Notes: generated by a model not told the origin, from the sequence alone. Positions 46,027 to 55,351 are shown, counted from the first letter of the stretch. The stretch: DNA of 59,768 nt from Pseudomonas kielensis (GCF_014236655.1 NZ_JACMYG010000035.1:1-59768), one strand, 5' to 3'. A program made the numbers and translations.

Positions 46027-46968
46027 TTAAAACCACATCCGAATACCGGCGACAAATCGCGCCTCGTTCGCATGCTCTCCTTCATCGCTGGCCAGGTCTG
46101 CCGTATTGCCGTAGGAGCGGCTCCAGCTAACCCCAATGTAAGGGGCAAATTGGCGAACAATCTCATAACGCAATCGGAGCCCTACTTCGGTGTTTGCCAA
46201 TCCAGACCCAATGCCGCGTTGAGGATCATTTTTTCCGTAAAAATTGGCTTCGGCCGTTGGCTGCAAGATCAGGCGATTGGTCAGCAGAATGTCGTAGTCG
46301 CCTTCCAATCTAGCAGCGGTTTGACCGTTCTCACCGATATAGGCAGTCGCTTCGGCTTCAAAGTTATAGAGGGCCATGCCCTGAATACCGAGCGCTCCCC
46401 AAGTTTGTGGTGATCCGGGCTTGAAGTCTTGTCGTACGCCGGTGACGACATCCCACCATGGACCGATGGAGTGCCCCCAAAGGGCTGAGAGTTCAGCGTT
46501 TTCCGTTACGCCATTGGTACGTTCGCCTTCCGAACGCAACCACAGTCGGTCAACGTCACCGCCGATCCATCCTTTTGCATCCCAGGCCAACGCACTACCG
46601 TTGTCAGCATCCTGGTACTCAAACTTATCCAGCAGCATGAAGGAGTTGACCTTCTTGTCGTGAACGCCATGACCAGCCACATCAGGGAACGCGGCTGCAC
46701 GGTCAGCGTCGGTCAGTACAGGGATTGGAGTTCGGCTGGTGGTGGTAGCCCCTCCATCCATACTTTCCATACCGTCCATTGCTCCATTGTCCATGCTCAT
46801 CTTGCTGTGATCCATTGCCCCCATCTTGCTATGGTCCATAGCTCCCATCGAGCCGCGATCCATCTTGGAGTGATCCATCTCTTCTGCCGCCTGGGCCATG
46901 AAAGAGAAAGCAGGACTGGTAGAGACTGCCAGTGCCATCAACGTTGGACGTAAAAACTTACTGGTCAT
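46027..46968 (-). CDS. copB: Copper resistance outer membrane protein CopB
   Basis: 313-residue outer-membrane protein. The start is the ATG at 46968 (MTSKFLRPTLMALAV...), giving a normal signal peptide ending AQA. A Met/His-rich stretch (DHSKM repeats, about 29-75) binds copper. The conserved CopB barrel domain (from VNSFMLLDKFEY) ends with the C-terminal beta strand ARFVAGIRMWF. It works with CopA in periplasmic and outer-membrane copper sequestration. The start lies 4 bp after the preceding small gene. Confidence 0.93.
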   Translation of the reverse strand: MTSKFLRPTLMALAVSTSPAFSFMAQAAEEMDHSKMDRGSMGAMDHSKMGAMDHSKMSMDNGAMDGMESMDGGATTTSRTPIPVLTDADRAAAFPDVAGHGVHDKKVNSFMLLDKFEYQDADNGSALAWDAKGWIGGDVDRLWLRSEGERTNGVTENAELSALWGHSIGPWWDVVTGVRQDFKPGSPQTWGALGIQGMALYNFEAEATAYIGENGQTAARLEGDYDILLTNRLILQPTAEANFYGKNDPQRGIGSGLANTEVGLRLRYEIVRQFAPYIGVSWSRSYGNTADLASDEGEHANEARFVAGIRMWF

Positions 46969-46972
46969 GATC

Positions 46973-47221
46973 TCAATCTGCCTTTTTGGTTTTTTGGTCA
47001 TGACCCATCGACTCATGGCTCATCTTGCTGTGATCCATTGATCCGTGATCGGGCTTTGATTCTTTTGTCGCAGTTGCAGGCTTGCTCGTTGGCTCCGCAG
47101 GAGTAGCAGGTGAATGAACACTACTATCCTCGACTGCCAGCGCCACGGACGAGAGTCCACCCATCAAGCCGACGGCAAAGAGGCAACCGACCAGCGATTT
47201 ACGATTTAGGTATGTGCTCAC
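46973..47221 (-). CDS. Small secreted Met/His-rich protein between copA and copB
   Basis: 82-residue protein with a GTG start at 47221 and AAGGAG seven nt upstream. A signal peptide (SLVGCLFAVGLMGGLSSVALA) is followed by a Thr/Pro/Lys linker and a C-terminal SMDHSKMSHESMGHD metal-binding segment. The motif is the same as in CopA and CopB. It is probably a periplasmic copper scavenger, inferred from motif and position. No named family is recognised. Confidence 0.8.
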   Translation of the reverse strand: MSTYLNRKSLVGCLFAVGLMGGLSSVALAVEDSSVHSPATPAEPTSKPATATKESKPDHGSMDHSKMSHESMGHDQKTKKAD

Positions 47222-47233
47222 AGATCGTCTCCT

Positions 47234-49195
47234 TTACTCATCAACCCGTACTTCACGGAACATGCCCATTTCCATATGGAAAAGCAGGTGGCAGTGATAG
47301 GCCCAGCGACCTAAGGCATCGGCGGTGACTCGATAGCTGCGCTTGGTACCTGGTGGCATGTCGATTGTGTGCTTGCGCACCATGAACTTGCCGTTTTCAT
47401 CTTCAAGGTCGCTCCACATTCCGTGAAGGTGAATGGGGTGCGTCATCATGGTGTCGTTTACCAAGGTGATGCGAAGACGCTCCCCATACTTGAGACGAAG
47501 GGGCTCAGCGTCAGAAAATTTGATGCCGTTGAAGGACCAGGAAAACTTTTCCATGTGACCGGTCAGATGTAGCTCAATGGTGCGATTGGGCTCGCGGCCA
47601 TCAGGGTCCTCGAAAGTGCTTTTCAGGTCTGAATAGGTGAGGACTCGACGACCATTGTTCCGCAAACCGATGCCTGGATCGTTTAGCTTTGGCGTCGGGG
47701 TCATGGCTTGCATATCAACCAAGGGGTTGTTGGTTTCGGAGGCTGGGTGAGTCTGCATTTCTCCACCCATACCGCCCATGCCAGCCATCTTGCTGTGGTC
47801 CATACCGGCCATGTTGGACATATCGCCTTTGTCCATGCCCGCCATCTTGCTATGGTCCATGCCAGCCATGTTGGCCATGTCGCCTTTGTCCATACCAGCC
47901 ATCTTGCTGTGATCCATACCAGCCATGCTAGTCATATCACCGCCGTCCATGCCGGTCATCCCGGTCATGTCACTTTGGTCCATGCCCGCCATCTTGCTGT
48001 GATCCATGCCAGCCATGCCGGACATGTCGCCGCTGCCCATACCAGCCATGCTGCCATGGTCCATACCAGCCATACCGCCCATTCCCATGTCATCCATGGA
48101 CAAAAGAGGCCTAGGGTCGATCGCAGGCACTTGTGCCTTTAATCCTTCGCGAACTGCGAGGGTTCCGCGTGCATACCCGGTTCTGTCCATAGACTGGGCG
48201 AAGATGGTGTAAGCCTCTTCACTGGCGGGCTCAACTATCACGTCATACGTTTCAGCTACGGCGATGCGGAATTCGTCGACGCTGACCGGTTTGACGTGTT
48301 GGCCGTCGGCGGCCACAACGGTCATTTTCAAGCCAGGAATTCGAACGTCGAAATAGCTCATCGCCGAGCCGTTAATAAAACGAAGGCGCAGCTTCTCACC
48401 TGGTTTGAAAATACCGGTCCAGTTACCGTTGGGCGCCTGGCCATTCATGAGGTAGGTGTAAGTATCTCCACTGACGTCTGCGAGGTCAGTGGGGTTCATT
48501 TTCATTTCTGCCCACATCTTTCGGTCGGCTACGGTAGATGACCAGCCTTGCTTGCTGACATCGTCGATGAAATCGCCAACGGTACGTTTGTGGTGGTTGT
48601 AGTAGTCAGATTGCTTCTTAAGCTTCGCCATGACGCGACTAGGATCTTCATCGGTCCAGTCAGTCAACATCACCACGTAGTCGCGGTTGTATTGAAAAGG
48701 TTCAGGTTCTTTCGAGTCGATAACGATTGGCCCGTAAACGCCTGCCTGCTCCTGTAAGCCCGAGTGGCTGTGATACCAATACGTACCGTTCTGATGGATC
48801 TTGAATTTGTACTCGTACATACCGTCGGGTGCGATGCCATGGAAGCTTAATCCGGGTACGCCGTCCATATTGGCCGGCAGGATGATCCCGTGCCAATGGA
48901 TGGAAGTGTCCTGGTCCAAACGATTTTTCACACGCAGTGTGACTGTCTCTCCTTCGCGCCAACGCAGCAAGGGTCCTGGCAATGATCCATTGATGGTCAT
49001 GGCCGTGCGCGGCGAGCCGGTGATGTTTACAGGGGTTTCACCAATAAACAGATCAAATTCGTTGCCGGTGAGGACGCTCGGCAAGCCTGGACTGGTCACT
49101 GCCCATACAGGAGTGCGCCACAGACCAAGGCCGCCAAGGATGCCACCGGCGGCCAGGCCTTTAACGAATGTCCGTCTAGAGGTTTTGGAATGCAT
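47234..49195 (-). CDS. copA: Multicopper oxidase CopA (copper resistance)
   Basis: 653-residue periplasmic multicopper oxidase that oxidises and binds copper. A Tat signal (SRRTFVKGLAAGG) indicates export folded. Copper ligands are in HWHG, WYHSH, HPIHLHG and HCHLLFHMEMGMF, the full set for the T1/T2/T3 sites. Between about 366 and 480 is an expanded Met-rich tandem repeat region. The ATG at 49195 was preferred to the upstream TTG (49210) because the Tat motif then lies at the usual distance. First gene of the operon, behind a CopR-type box. Confidence 0.95.
   Translation of the reverse strand: MHSKTSRRTFVKGLAAGGILGGLGLWRTPVWAVTSPGLPSVLTGNEFDLFIGETPVNITGSPRTAMTINGSLPGPLLRWREGETVTLRVKNRLDQDTSIHWHGIILPANMDGVPGLSFHGIAPDGMYEYKFKIHQNGTYWYHSHSGLQEQAGVYGPIVIDSKEPEPFQYNRDYVVMLTDWTDEDPSRVMAKLKKQSDYYNHHKRTVGDFIDDVSKQGWSSTVADRKMWAEMKMNPTDLADVSGDTYTYLMNGQAPNGNWTGIFKPGEKLRLRFINGSAMSYFDVRIPGLKMTVVAADGQHVKPVSVDEFRIAVAETYDVIVEPASEEAYTIFAQSMDRTGYARGTLAVREGLKAQVPAIDPRPLLSMDDMGMGGMAGMDHGSMAGMGSGDMSGMAGMDHSKMAGMDQSDMTGMTGMDGGDMTSMAGMDHSKMAGMDKGDMANMAGMDHSKMAGMDKGDMSNMAGMDHSKMAGMGGMGGEMQTHPASETNNPLVDMQAMTPTPKLNDPGIGLRNNGRRVLTYSDLKSTFEDPDGREPNRTIELHLTGHMEKFSWSFNGIKFSDAEPLRLKYGERLRITLVNDTMMTHPIHLHGMWSDLEDENGKFMVRKHTIDMPPGTKRSYRVTADALGRWAYHCHLLFHMEMGMFREVRVDE
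47755..48099 (-). repeat. Tandem Met-rich repeats inside copA
   Basis: About 115 residues made of variants of MAGMDHSKMAGMDKGDM, including two near-identical 19-residue (57-bp) units in a row and three or four decayed ones. They add metal-binding methionines to CopA. Such in-frame tandem repeats tend to change copy number by slippage or recombination. They are coding, not CRISPR. Confidence 0.9.
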
Positions 49196-49334
49196 GCCGT
49201 TTATTTCCAATCAGTCAAAAGGGAGCCGTTCAAAACAACCCGTGAGTTGGCAAGATGAGCTTCGCTTACCGTTAAAAAGACGAATTTTTACAGCAAGCGA
49301 GCTCAGAAATTGCCACATCTAAACCACCTTAGTG

Positions 49335-49350
49335 ATTACATTTCTGTCAG
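49335..49350 (+). promoter_or_regulatory. CopR-type box upstream of the copA operon
   Basis: ATTACATTTCTGTCAG, the reference copy of the motif shared by six sites in this window, 140 bp before the copA start on the opposite strand. It resembles the CopR/CusR boxes described for Pseudomonas copper promoters. Confidence 0.8.
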
Positions 49351-49371
49351 GTTGGCCGCGTGCCTAATCGT

Positions 49372-49578
49372 TCAGCAGTTTTTATGATCCATCGCTTTCG
49401 CTTTGCTCTCAGCGACAGGCGGTTGAGAGCTCTGCGTTTGAGCTACCTGGTACGATTCCATCGAATTATTTTTGGCCAATTCCATACGTGCGAAAGTCCG
49501 ATCACCACCGCCCTCAGCCATAGCCAAAGATGAAATGCTCAGAGCAGCGATGACGAACAAGGATTTGATAGTGTTCAT
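49372..49578 (-). CDS. Small secreted PtrA-like copper-induced protein
   Basis: 68-residue protein starting MNTIKSLFVIAALSISSLAMA, a signal peptide, then EGGGDRTFARMELAKNNSMESYQVAQ. This resembles the N-terminal domain of Pseudomonas PtrA-type proteins. It ends MDHKNC, with a potential metal site. The longer frame to 49620 lacks a ribosome binding site. It has its own CopR-type box (49702-49717). PtrA in P. aeruginosa is copper-induced; the function of this homologue is not known. Confidence 0.8.
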   Translation of the reverse strand: MNTIKSLFVIAALSISSLAMAEGGGDRTFARMELAKNNSMESYQVAQTQSSQPPVAESKAKAMDHKNC

Positions 49579-49620
49579 TTGGGGTTTCCTCAGATCAGTA
49601 CTGGCCGCCCCTGAATCCAA

Positions 49621-49928
49621 TCGTGCATTGATTCGTAGCGGGTGAGCATTAGGCTCAATAGGACTATAAGGGTCTCCCGCTGTCGGGAAGCTTAGGCCAA
49701 TATTACAGTTGCGTCAGGTTGTGATATTTCTCTTGAAGAACATCGTATTTAGTCCTTAAGGTCTCGGTCTTCCAGCGCGCATCGATATTACTCACCAATA
49801 ATATCAACGGGCGAACCTTTGTAGGTTTTCGTTACTCAAGGTGACTATGTCTTTGAACCTCTATTGGTCGGAGATGTGAATCCGGAGGTATCGCGTAGTA
49901 AATAAGTGAGCTTGTTGAGGATTATTGC
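49621..49928. other. Intergenic region between the PtrA-like and FlgB-like genes
   Basis: No gene is seen. It holds a CopR-type box (49702-49717). An inverted repeat GATATTA/TAATATC (49784-49790 and 49799-49805) may belong to the FlgB-like promoter. Confidence 0.5.
49702..49717 (+). promoter_or_regulatory. CopR-type box upstream of the PtrA-like gene
   Basis: ATTACAGTTGCGTCAG, followed by GTTG as at the copA site. It lies 124 bp before the start of the minus-strand PtrA-like gene, in the same orientation as the copA box. Confidence 0.72.
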
Positions 49929-50342
49929 TTGAGTATTAGTTTCGAAAAAGCGGTCGGCGTAGCGGAAAGAGCTTTGAATCTTCGTAGCCAAAGAGCCGAA
50001 ATCCTGAGTAACAACATCGCAAATGCTGATACGCCGAACTACAAGGCCCGAGATTTAGATTTTTCTACTGTGCTCGCCCGCGAAATAGAAAAAACACCTG
50101 CCACTCTATTTTCTTTGGAAACAACAAATGTAAAACACATTGCCGGAATAGAATCCGTAAGCGATATTTATGGAATTAGTTTGCTTTACAGTACACCGGC
50201 TCAACCTGCCATTGACCAAAATACTGTCGATCAGCAGGTTGAGGTCGCAAAGTACACAGAAAATGGAATACGTTTCGACGCCGCTTTTACTCGGTTGAAT
50301 GGAGCATTCAAAGGTTTGCTCAAAGCTCTGCGAGGTGATTAG
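49929..50342 (+). CDS. Orphan FlgB-like flagellar basal-body rod protein
   Basis: 137-residue protein with the flagellar rod signature LSNNIANADTPNYKARDLDF (about 27-46) and a C-terminal helix (NGIRFDAAFTRLNGAFKGLLKAL) like that of FlgB; length is normal. A TTG start at 49929 has GAGG about 8 nt upstream. No other flagellar gene is near. FlgB normally forms the proximal rod with FlgC, FlgF and FlgG, so a lone copy inside a copper cargo is odd. It could be a passenger, a decoy or a regulator; it has no signal peptide. Confidence 0.85.
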   Translation: MSISFEKAVGVAERALNLRSQRAEILSNNIANADTPNYKARDLDFSTVLAREIEKTPATLFSLETTNVKHIAGIESVSDIYGISLLYSTPAQPAIDQNTVDQQVEVAKYTENGIRFDAAFTRLNGAFKGLLKALRGD

Positions 50343-50457
50343 TAGCGCAGGGGCTTGCGAGCGGTAATTGTGGTCGACGCTGCTATGGTATCCCTGAATG
50401 TTCACCAAGTGGATCCCCCCTGCAACGGGCGTCTGACCAGGGGCAGCTGTCAGCGCT

Positions 50458-50658
50458 TCAAGCGCTGATCTGGCAAGGAAAACCTACCGCCTCGACAGCT
50501 TTACGAATCTGCTCTGGGCTTTCGCTGCTTTCAACTCTCACCTTACCGGCTGACCGATCCACGGAAACCGTAGCTTCGTTATCCATTGACTGAATCGCCT
50601 TGGTGATTTTGCTGACGCAACTGCCGCAACCAATGCCGGAAACATTTAAAACGAACAT
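50458..50658 (-). CDS. copZ: CopZ-like heavy-metal-associated (HMA) copper chaperone
   Basis: 66-residue HMA domain with the metal motif GIGCGSC (C11, C14) and the beta-alpha-beta fold pattern ending AVEAVGFPCQ. It delivers Cu(I) in the cytosol to regulators or P-type ATPases. GAGAGGTAA precedes the ATG. It follows a small unknown gene by 6 bp, forming a two-gene unit. Confidence 0.92.
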   Translation of the reverse strand: MFVLNVSGIGCGSCVSKITKAIQSMDNEATVSVDRSAGKVRVESSESPEQIRKAVEAVGFPCQISA

Positions 50659-50664
50659 GGTTTT

Positions 50665-50877
50665 TTACCTCTCAAGCTGAGCGGTTTCTTTTCGCCGCAC
50701 CAACAGCATCGACGTTGACACGATGGCAAGGTCAACAGTTATCTGTTTCGGGTTGTGACCGTCATTGTGATGGGTAGTTGGGCAGACTTGACCACTCGTT
50801 TGCATTTGACCTGACCAACCATTTGCAGCGTATTCGACTTTGGCCATCGCCGGCAGAGAACGGTTAGAGGCGGACAT
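50665..50877 (-). CDS. Small protein of unknown function upstream of copZ
   Basis: 70-residue protein with a good ribosome binding site (AGAGGAG, seven nt before the ATG at 50877), leading into copZ. The centre reads NGWSGQMQTSGQVC. The same WSGxMQTxG pattern occurs in a second small frame at 52835-53029, aligned both in frame and in DNA. Family not recognised; no signal peptide. Probably a real gene because of the site, the spacing and the shared motif. Confidence 0.6.
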   Translation of the reverse strand: MSASNRSLPAMAKVEYAANGWSGQMQTSGQVCPTTHHNDGHNPKQITVDLAIVSTSMLLVRRKETAQLER

Positions 50878-50961
50878 TACAGCTCCTCTCGCTCCTCGCT
50901 CGCACTTGAGGCCTCTTTTCTGCCAGGGACTGTAGATGCTCTCTCCGCTCTATGATCTTGC

Positions 50962-51010
50962 ATAGGCATAGGGGGTATGCCTATCATGCGCAATACATAG
51001 GTAGGGGGGG
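50962..51010. promoter_or_regulatory. RcnR-type G-tract operator
   Basis: Arms ATAGGCATA (50962-50970) and TATGCCTAT (50976-50984) flank five G, a perfect palindrome. A second weaker copy, GGTA-G7-TATCC, lies at 50997-51015 next to the regulator start. RcnR/CsoR-family proteins recognise such A/T-G-tract-T/A operators. It therefore probably controls the regulator and the exporter behind it, and possibly the divergent copZ unit. Confidence 0.75.
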
Positions 51011-51016
51011 TATCCC

Positions 51017-51292
51017 ATGGGCCATATTGCAGCAAACAAAGAAAATCTTCTCAAACGCGTAAAACGCATAGCCGGACAAATCCAAGCCGTTGAACGAGCA
51101 TTGGAATCGGATCTCGATTGCGCAAAAACATTACACCTTGTTGCTGCCACTCGCGGAGCAATCAACGGCTTAATGGAGGAAATCATCGAGGACCACGCGC
51201 GGGAGCATGTCGCGAACCCTGCGCTCAGCGAAGAAGAGCGTAACAGGGGCGTCGAAGAGCTTCTTGAAGCCATTCGCCGTTACGCTAAGTGA
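51017..51292 (+). CDS. RcnR/CsoR-family metal-sensing repressor
   Basis: 91-residue four-helix repressor. Its metal ligands H3, C35, H60 and H64 are exactly those of RcnR, the Ni/Co sensor, and not those of the Cu sensor CsoR. It therefore probably senses cobalt or nickel despite sitting in a copper island. A G-tract operator lies just upstream. It is followed by a DmeF-like exporter, the DmeR-DmeF pairing known in other bacteria. Confidence 0.88.
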   Translation: MGHIAANKENLLKRVKRIAGQIQAVERALESDLDCAKTLHLVAATRGAINGLMEEIIEDHAREHVANPALSEEERNRGVEELLEAIRRYAK

Positions 51293-51312
51293 ACGCATCT
51301 AGGTACACACTC

Positions 51313-52248
<936 letters not shown>

Positions 52249-52287
52249 TTCAGAGCCTGCCCTCCATTGTCTCCAAAGGAACCCGCA

Positions 52288-52668
52288 ATGCCACCAGGGA
52301 AACGCGAACTGGCGCGGATAGAACGCCGGTTGATTACCAGGCTCACCGAAGCGTGTGAAACAGCAAAAGGTGAAATCAAAGGCTTTATCTGGCTCACCCA
52401 TACCGCTGACCTCAACGCGCTGGCTGAAACCCTGAAGGTCATCTGGGTATTCGAAACCTTGGCGGATAGAAAGCTCGCCTTGTTTGACGCGAAGGCGCGC
52501 ATCTTTGAGCTGACGGCTATCGCGTTGAAGGAGGCCGACATCGTCCTGACCCCTTCAGACCACAGCGTCCACTTCGACTCTGAGGAGGAGTGTCAGCGAA
52601 CTCACGGAGGTTACTGGAACACCCGCCTGACTCAATACGTGTGTCCAAAGGTGGCTGACAATGGCTAA
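52288..52668 (+). CDS. Small conserved hypothetical protein after dmeF
   Basis: 126-residue protein starting at the ATG at 52288 with AAAGGAA eight nt upstream. It is charged and soluble, begins PPGKRELARIERRLITRLTEACE, and ends with a Cys/His-containing tail (HSVHFDSEEECQRTHGGYW...YVCP). It follows dmeF and overlaps the next gene by 8 bp, so the two are coupled. Function not recognised; a metal-binding role for the tail is only a guess. Confidence 0.65.
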   Translation: MPPGKRELARIERRLITRLTEACETAKGEIKGFIWLTHTADLNALAETLKVIWVFETLADRKLALFDAKARIFELTAIALKEADIVLTPSDHSVHFDSEEECQRTHGGYWNTRLTQYVCPKVADNG

Positions 52669-52825
52669 AGAAATCGAGAATCCCTGCATCTCAGTTTGTC
52701 AACTCAGTGGTGATCTGTGTATGAGCTGTGGGCGAAGCAAGGAAGACATCAGAAAATGGAAACGCATGAAGCGGCCTGAAAAAATGGCCGCTGTGCAAAG
52801 GGCGAGTGTGCGCTTGAAGGACTGA
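52661..52825 (+). CDS. Small DUF1289-type cysteine-rich protein
   Basis: 54-residue protein, MAKEIENPCISVCQLSG..., with four cysteines in a CxxxC...CxxCGR arrangement (C9, C13, C20, C23). The GRSKEDIRKWKRM segment that follows is characteristic of DUF1289 (Fe-S-like small proteins). Too short to stand out as an open frame. It overlaps the preceding gene by 8 bp and ends the dmeF unit. Function unknown. Confidence 0.75.
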   Translation: MAKEIENPCISVCQLSGDLCMSCGRSKEDIRKWKRMKRPEKMAAVQRASVRLKD

Positions 52826-52834
52826 AGAAAACAC

Positions 52835-53029
52835 ATGGGTAGTCCCTTGCCCAGATTTACCGCTTTGGGTCGTTATGAGCCCCTCAGCTTTGATGTCTGG
52901 TTGGTCAAATTCTCAATCACAGATCAGTCAAATGCGAATGACTGGTCAGGTTCTATGCAAACGCATGGCAAGTGCGCTGCAATTTTGAAGTTCAGTCAAT
53001 TCGGGTATTCCTCAGTCTCAATGCATTGA
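52835..53029 (+). CDS. Doubtful small ORF sharing the WSGxMQTxG motif
   Basis: 64-residue frame whose centre (NDWSGSMQTHGKC) matches the protein upstream of copZ, with DNA similarity over about 42 bp (52934-52975 against 50781-50826 inverted). The ribosome binding site is weak and its end overlaps the 3' end of the P-type ATPase on the other strand by 38 bp. It may be a decayed or regulatory copy of that gene. Confidence 0.35.
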   Translation: MGSPLPRFTALGRYEPLSFDVWLVKFSITDQSNANDWSGSMQTHGKCAAILKFSQFGYSSVSMH

Positions 53030-55349
53030 AAACTACAGATGCAGAACTGACGCTCATGGCTATGGCAGCGATCATTGGCGACAAGAGGTGTCCCGTCAGT
53101 GGATAGAGCAAGCCTGCGGCAAGGGGGATACCCATCGAGTTGTAAAGAAAGGCGAAACCCAAGTTTTGCCGCATGTTTTTTACTGTTGCGACCGAAAGAG
53201 CCCTTGCTCGCAAAATCCCCATCAGGTCGCCTTTTACTAGCGTGAGTTGCGCGCTATTCATCGCAACGTCAGTCCCTGTCCCCATGGCAATGCCCACATC
53301 TGCTCGCGCCAGGGCTGGTGCATCGTTGATACCGTCACCGGCCATGGCGACCTTCCGGCCGTTTTGCTGAAGGTCTGCGACCAGACGCTCCTTGTCCTGA
53401 GGTTTCACTTCACCGTGGACTTCTTCAATCCCCATCTCCCTGGCGACAGCCCGAGCGGTGGTGAGCCCGTCGCCAGTAGCCATGATGATTTTGATGTCAT
53501 CAGCCTTGAGCTTGGTGACTGCTTCTTTGGAGGTCGGCTTAATCGGATCTGATACTGCCAACAACCCTGCCAATACCCCGTCGACTGCGAGGTAGATGAT
53601 GCTGATGCCGTCAAGTCGCAACAACTCTGCACGCTTTTGTAGGGGCTTGGTGCTGACACCTGCGGCTTCCATCAACGCGGTGTTCCCCAGTTGGATCTTC
53701 TTGCCATCAACGATGCCACTGACCCCGATACCTGAACCAGACTCAAAGGATCCTGGCTTGGTGAGCTTAATGTTCTCGGTTCGGGCGTGATCGACGATTG
53801 CATGAGCCAAGGGATGTTCGCTGCCCTGATCAAGGCTGGCAGCAAGCTGAAGAACATCGTGGGGATTGAAACTGGGTGTGGCCTCCACACTGTGAAACAC
53901 TGGCCGTCCCTCTGTCAGGGTGCCTGTCTTATCGACAATCAGTGTGTCGATCTTGCATAGGTTTTCGATGGCACTGGCATCCCTGAACAGCACGCCCATG
54001 CTGGCTGCTTTACCTGTCGAAACCATGATCGACATGGGCGTAGCAAGACCCAACGCACAGGGGCAAGCGATGATCAGCACGGCGACAGCGTTGATCAGAC
54101 CAAACACCCAGCTGGGCTCAGGGCCAAAAAGCCCCCAACCAACAAATGTCAGTATCGCAATCGCGATAACACCCATCACAAAGTAGCCGGCAATCGAGTC
54201 GGCCATTCGTTGCATTGGTGCTTTGGATCGCTGAGCCCGAGCGACCATCTGTACGATCTGTGACAGCATGGTCTCGGCGCCGACCTTCTGCGCCTCCATT
54301 ACTAAGCTCCCATGTGTATTGAGCGTGGCACCGATCAGACTATCTCCAGCTCTCTTCATTACCGGCACTGGTTCGCCAGTAAGCATGGACTCATCCACCG
54401 CACTTTCACCTTCCAGTACTGAGCCATCAACTGGAACCTTTTCACCGGGTCTGACCCGTAGATGGTCTCCAAGGTGGACATGGGTGAGAGGAATGTCTTC
54501 TTCCTGTCCATCGGTATTGATCCGGCGTGCTGTCTTGGGCGACAGGCCGAGAAGGGACTTGATGGCGGCGGAGGTTTGCGATCGTGCTTTGAGCTCAAGA
54601 ATCTGCCCAAGCAAGGTGAGTGAGATGATGACCGCTGCGGCTTCGAAGTAGACGCCGATGCGTCCATCTTGCATGAAGGTGGCCGGAAAGCTTTGAGGTA
54701 AGAGCGTTGCCATGACGCTGTAAAGGTATGCTGCGGCGGTACCCAACCCAATCAGTGTCCACATATTTGGGCTGCGATTTCTAATAGATGCTATGCCTCT
54801 GACAAAAAAAGGCCAACCTGCCCACAAGGTCACCGGTGTCGCCAGAGCCAGCTCGATCCAGTTTTGGATCGGGCCATGGAAAAGTTGTAACGTGTGTCCC
54901 GCCATGGCGAGCAAGGTCACTATCACGGTTAATGGCAGCGACCACCAAAAGCGGCGGGCGAAATCCCGGAGTTCAGGATTTTCTTCTTCATCGAGCGCGG
55001 GTATGACCGGCTCTAATGTCATGCCACATTTAGGGCAGTTGCCGGGTCCGGGCTGGCGTATTTCCGGGTGCATCGGACAGGTAAACTCAGTGCCTGTTTG
55101 TACCGCAGGCTCTGGAGTGGTGACGCGGGACTCGGCGCTCGAAACATTACTGCTGAAGCGTTCAGGATCAGCTCGAAACTTCTCCTGGCATTTCAGGCTA
55201 CAGAATTGATACTTCTGTCCCTGATAAGACTCACCAAATTTACTTGATGAAGTGACTGCCATTCCGCACACCGGGTCACGTAGATCATCGTCATTTAGCG
55301 GAGCAGCATGGGCGTGACTGTGGTCGTGGTGGCTCGATATGTTAGGCAT
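52992..55349 (-). CDS. Copper/silver-translocating P1B-type ATPase with YHS and metal-binding N-terminus
   Basis: 785-residue inner-membrane pump. The N-terminus holds a His-rich tail, a YHS domain (DPVCGM 25-30, FCSLKC 49-54) and a CPMHPEI...CPKCGM metal domain (91-110) instead of HMA domains. Membrane helices and the CPC metal site (429-431), the phosphorylated D473 in DKTGT, and GDGINDAP for ATP binding are all present. It is of the SilP/CopF type and exports Cu(I) or Ag(I) to the periplasm. The start is 2 bp after the DUF2933 gene, in one operon. Confidence 0.94.
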   Translation of the reverse strand: MPNISSHHDHSHAHAAPLNDDDLRDPVCGMAVTSSSKFGESYQGQKYQFCSLKCQEKFRADPERFSSNVSSAESRVTTPEPAVQTGTEFTCPMHPEIRQPGPGNCPKCGMTLEPVIPALDEEENPELRDFARRFWWSLPLTVIVTLLAMAGHTLQLFHGPIQNWIELALATPVTLWAGWPFFVRGIASIRNRSPNMWTLIGLGTAAAYLYSVMATLLPQSFPATFMQDGRIGVYFEAAAVIISLTLLGQILELKARSQTSAAIKSLLGLSPKTARRINTDGQEEDIPLTHVHLGDHLRVRPGEKVPVDGSVLEGESAVDESMLTGEPVPVMKRAGDSLIGATLNTHGSLVMEAQKVGAETMLSQIVQMVARAQRSKAPMQRMADSIAGYFVMGVIAIAILTFVGWGLFGPEPSWVFGLINAVAVLIIACPCALGLATPMSIMVSTGKAASMGVLFRDASAIENLCKIDTLIVDKTGTLTEGRPVFHSVEATPSFNPHDVLQLAASLDQGSEHPLAHAIVDHARTENIKLTKPGSFESGSGIGVSGIVDGKKIQLGNTALMEAAGVSTKPLQKRAELLRLDGISIIYLAVDGVLAGLLAVSDPIKPTSKEAVTKLKADDIKIIMATGDGLTTARAVAREMGIEEVHGEVKPQDKERLVADLQQNGRKVAMAGDGINDAPALARADVGIAMGTGTDVAMNSAQLTLVKGDLMGILRARALSVATVKNMRQNLGFAFLYNSMGIPLAAGLLYPLTGHLLSPMIAAIAMSVSSASVVFNALRLRNTRID

Positions 55350-55351
55350 GT

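Noticed and set aside
45910..46413. 167-residue plus-strand frame opposite the copB 3' end
   Set aside because: Antisense to the conserved copB barrel, no family features.
47689..48142. Regular repeat array that resembles CRISPR, and the plus-strand frames in it
   Set aside because: The units are in-frame MDHSKM-type codons of copA, with no constant-length unique spacers and no cas genes.
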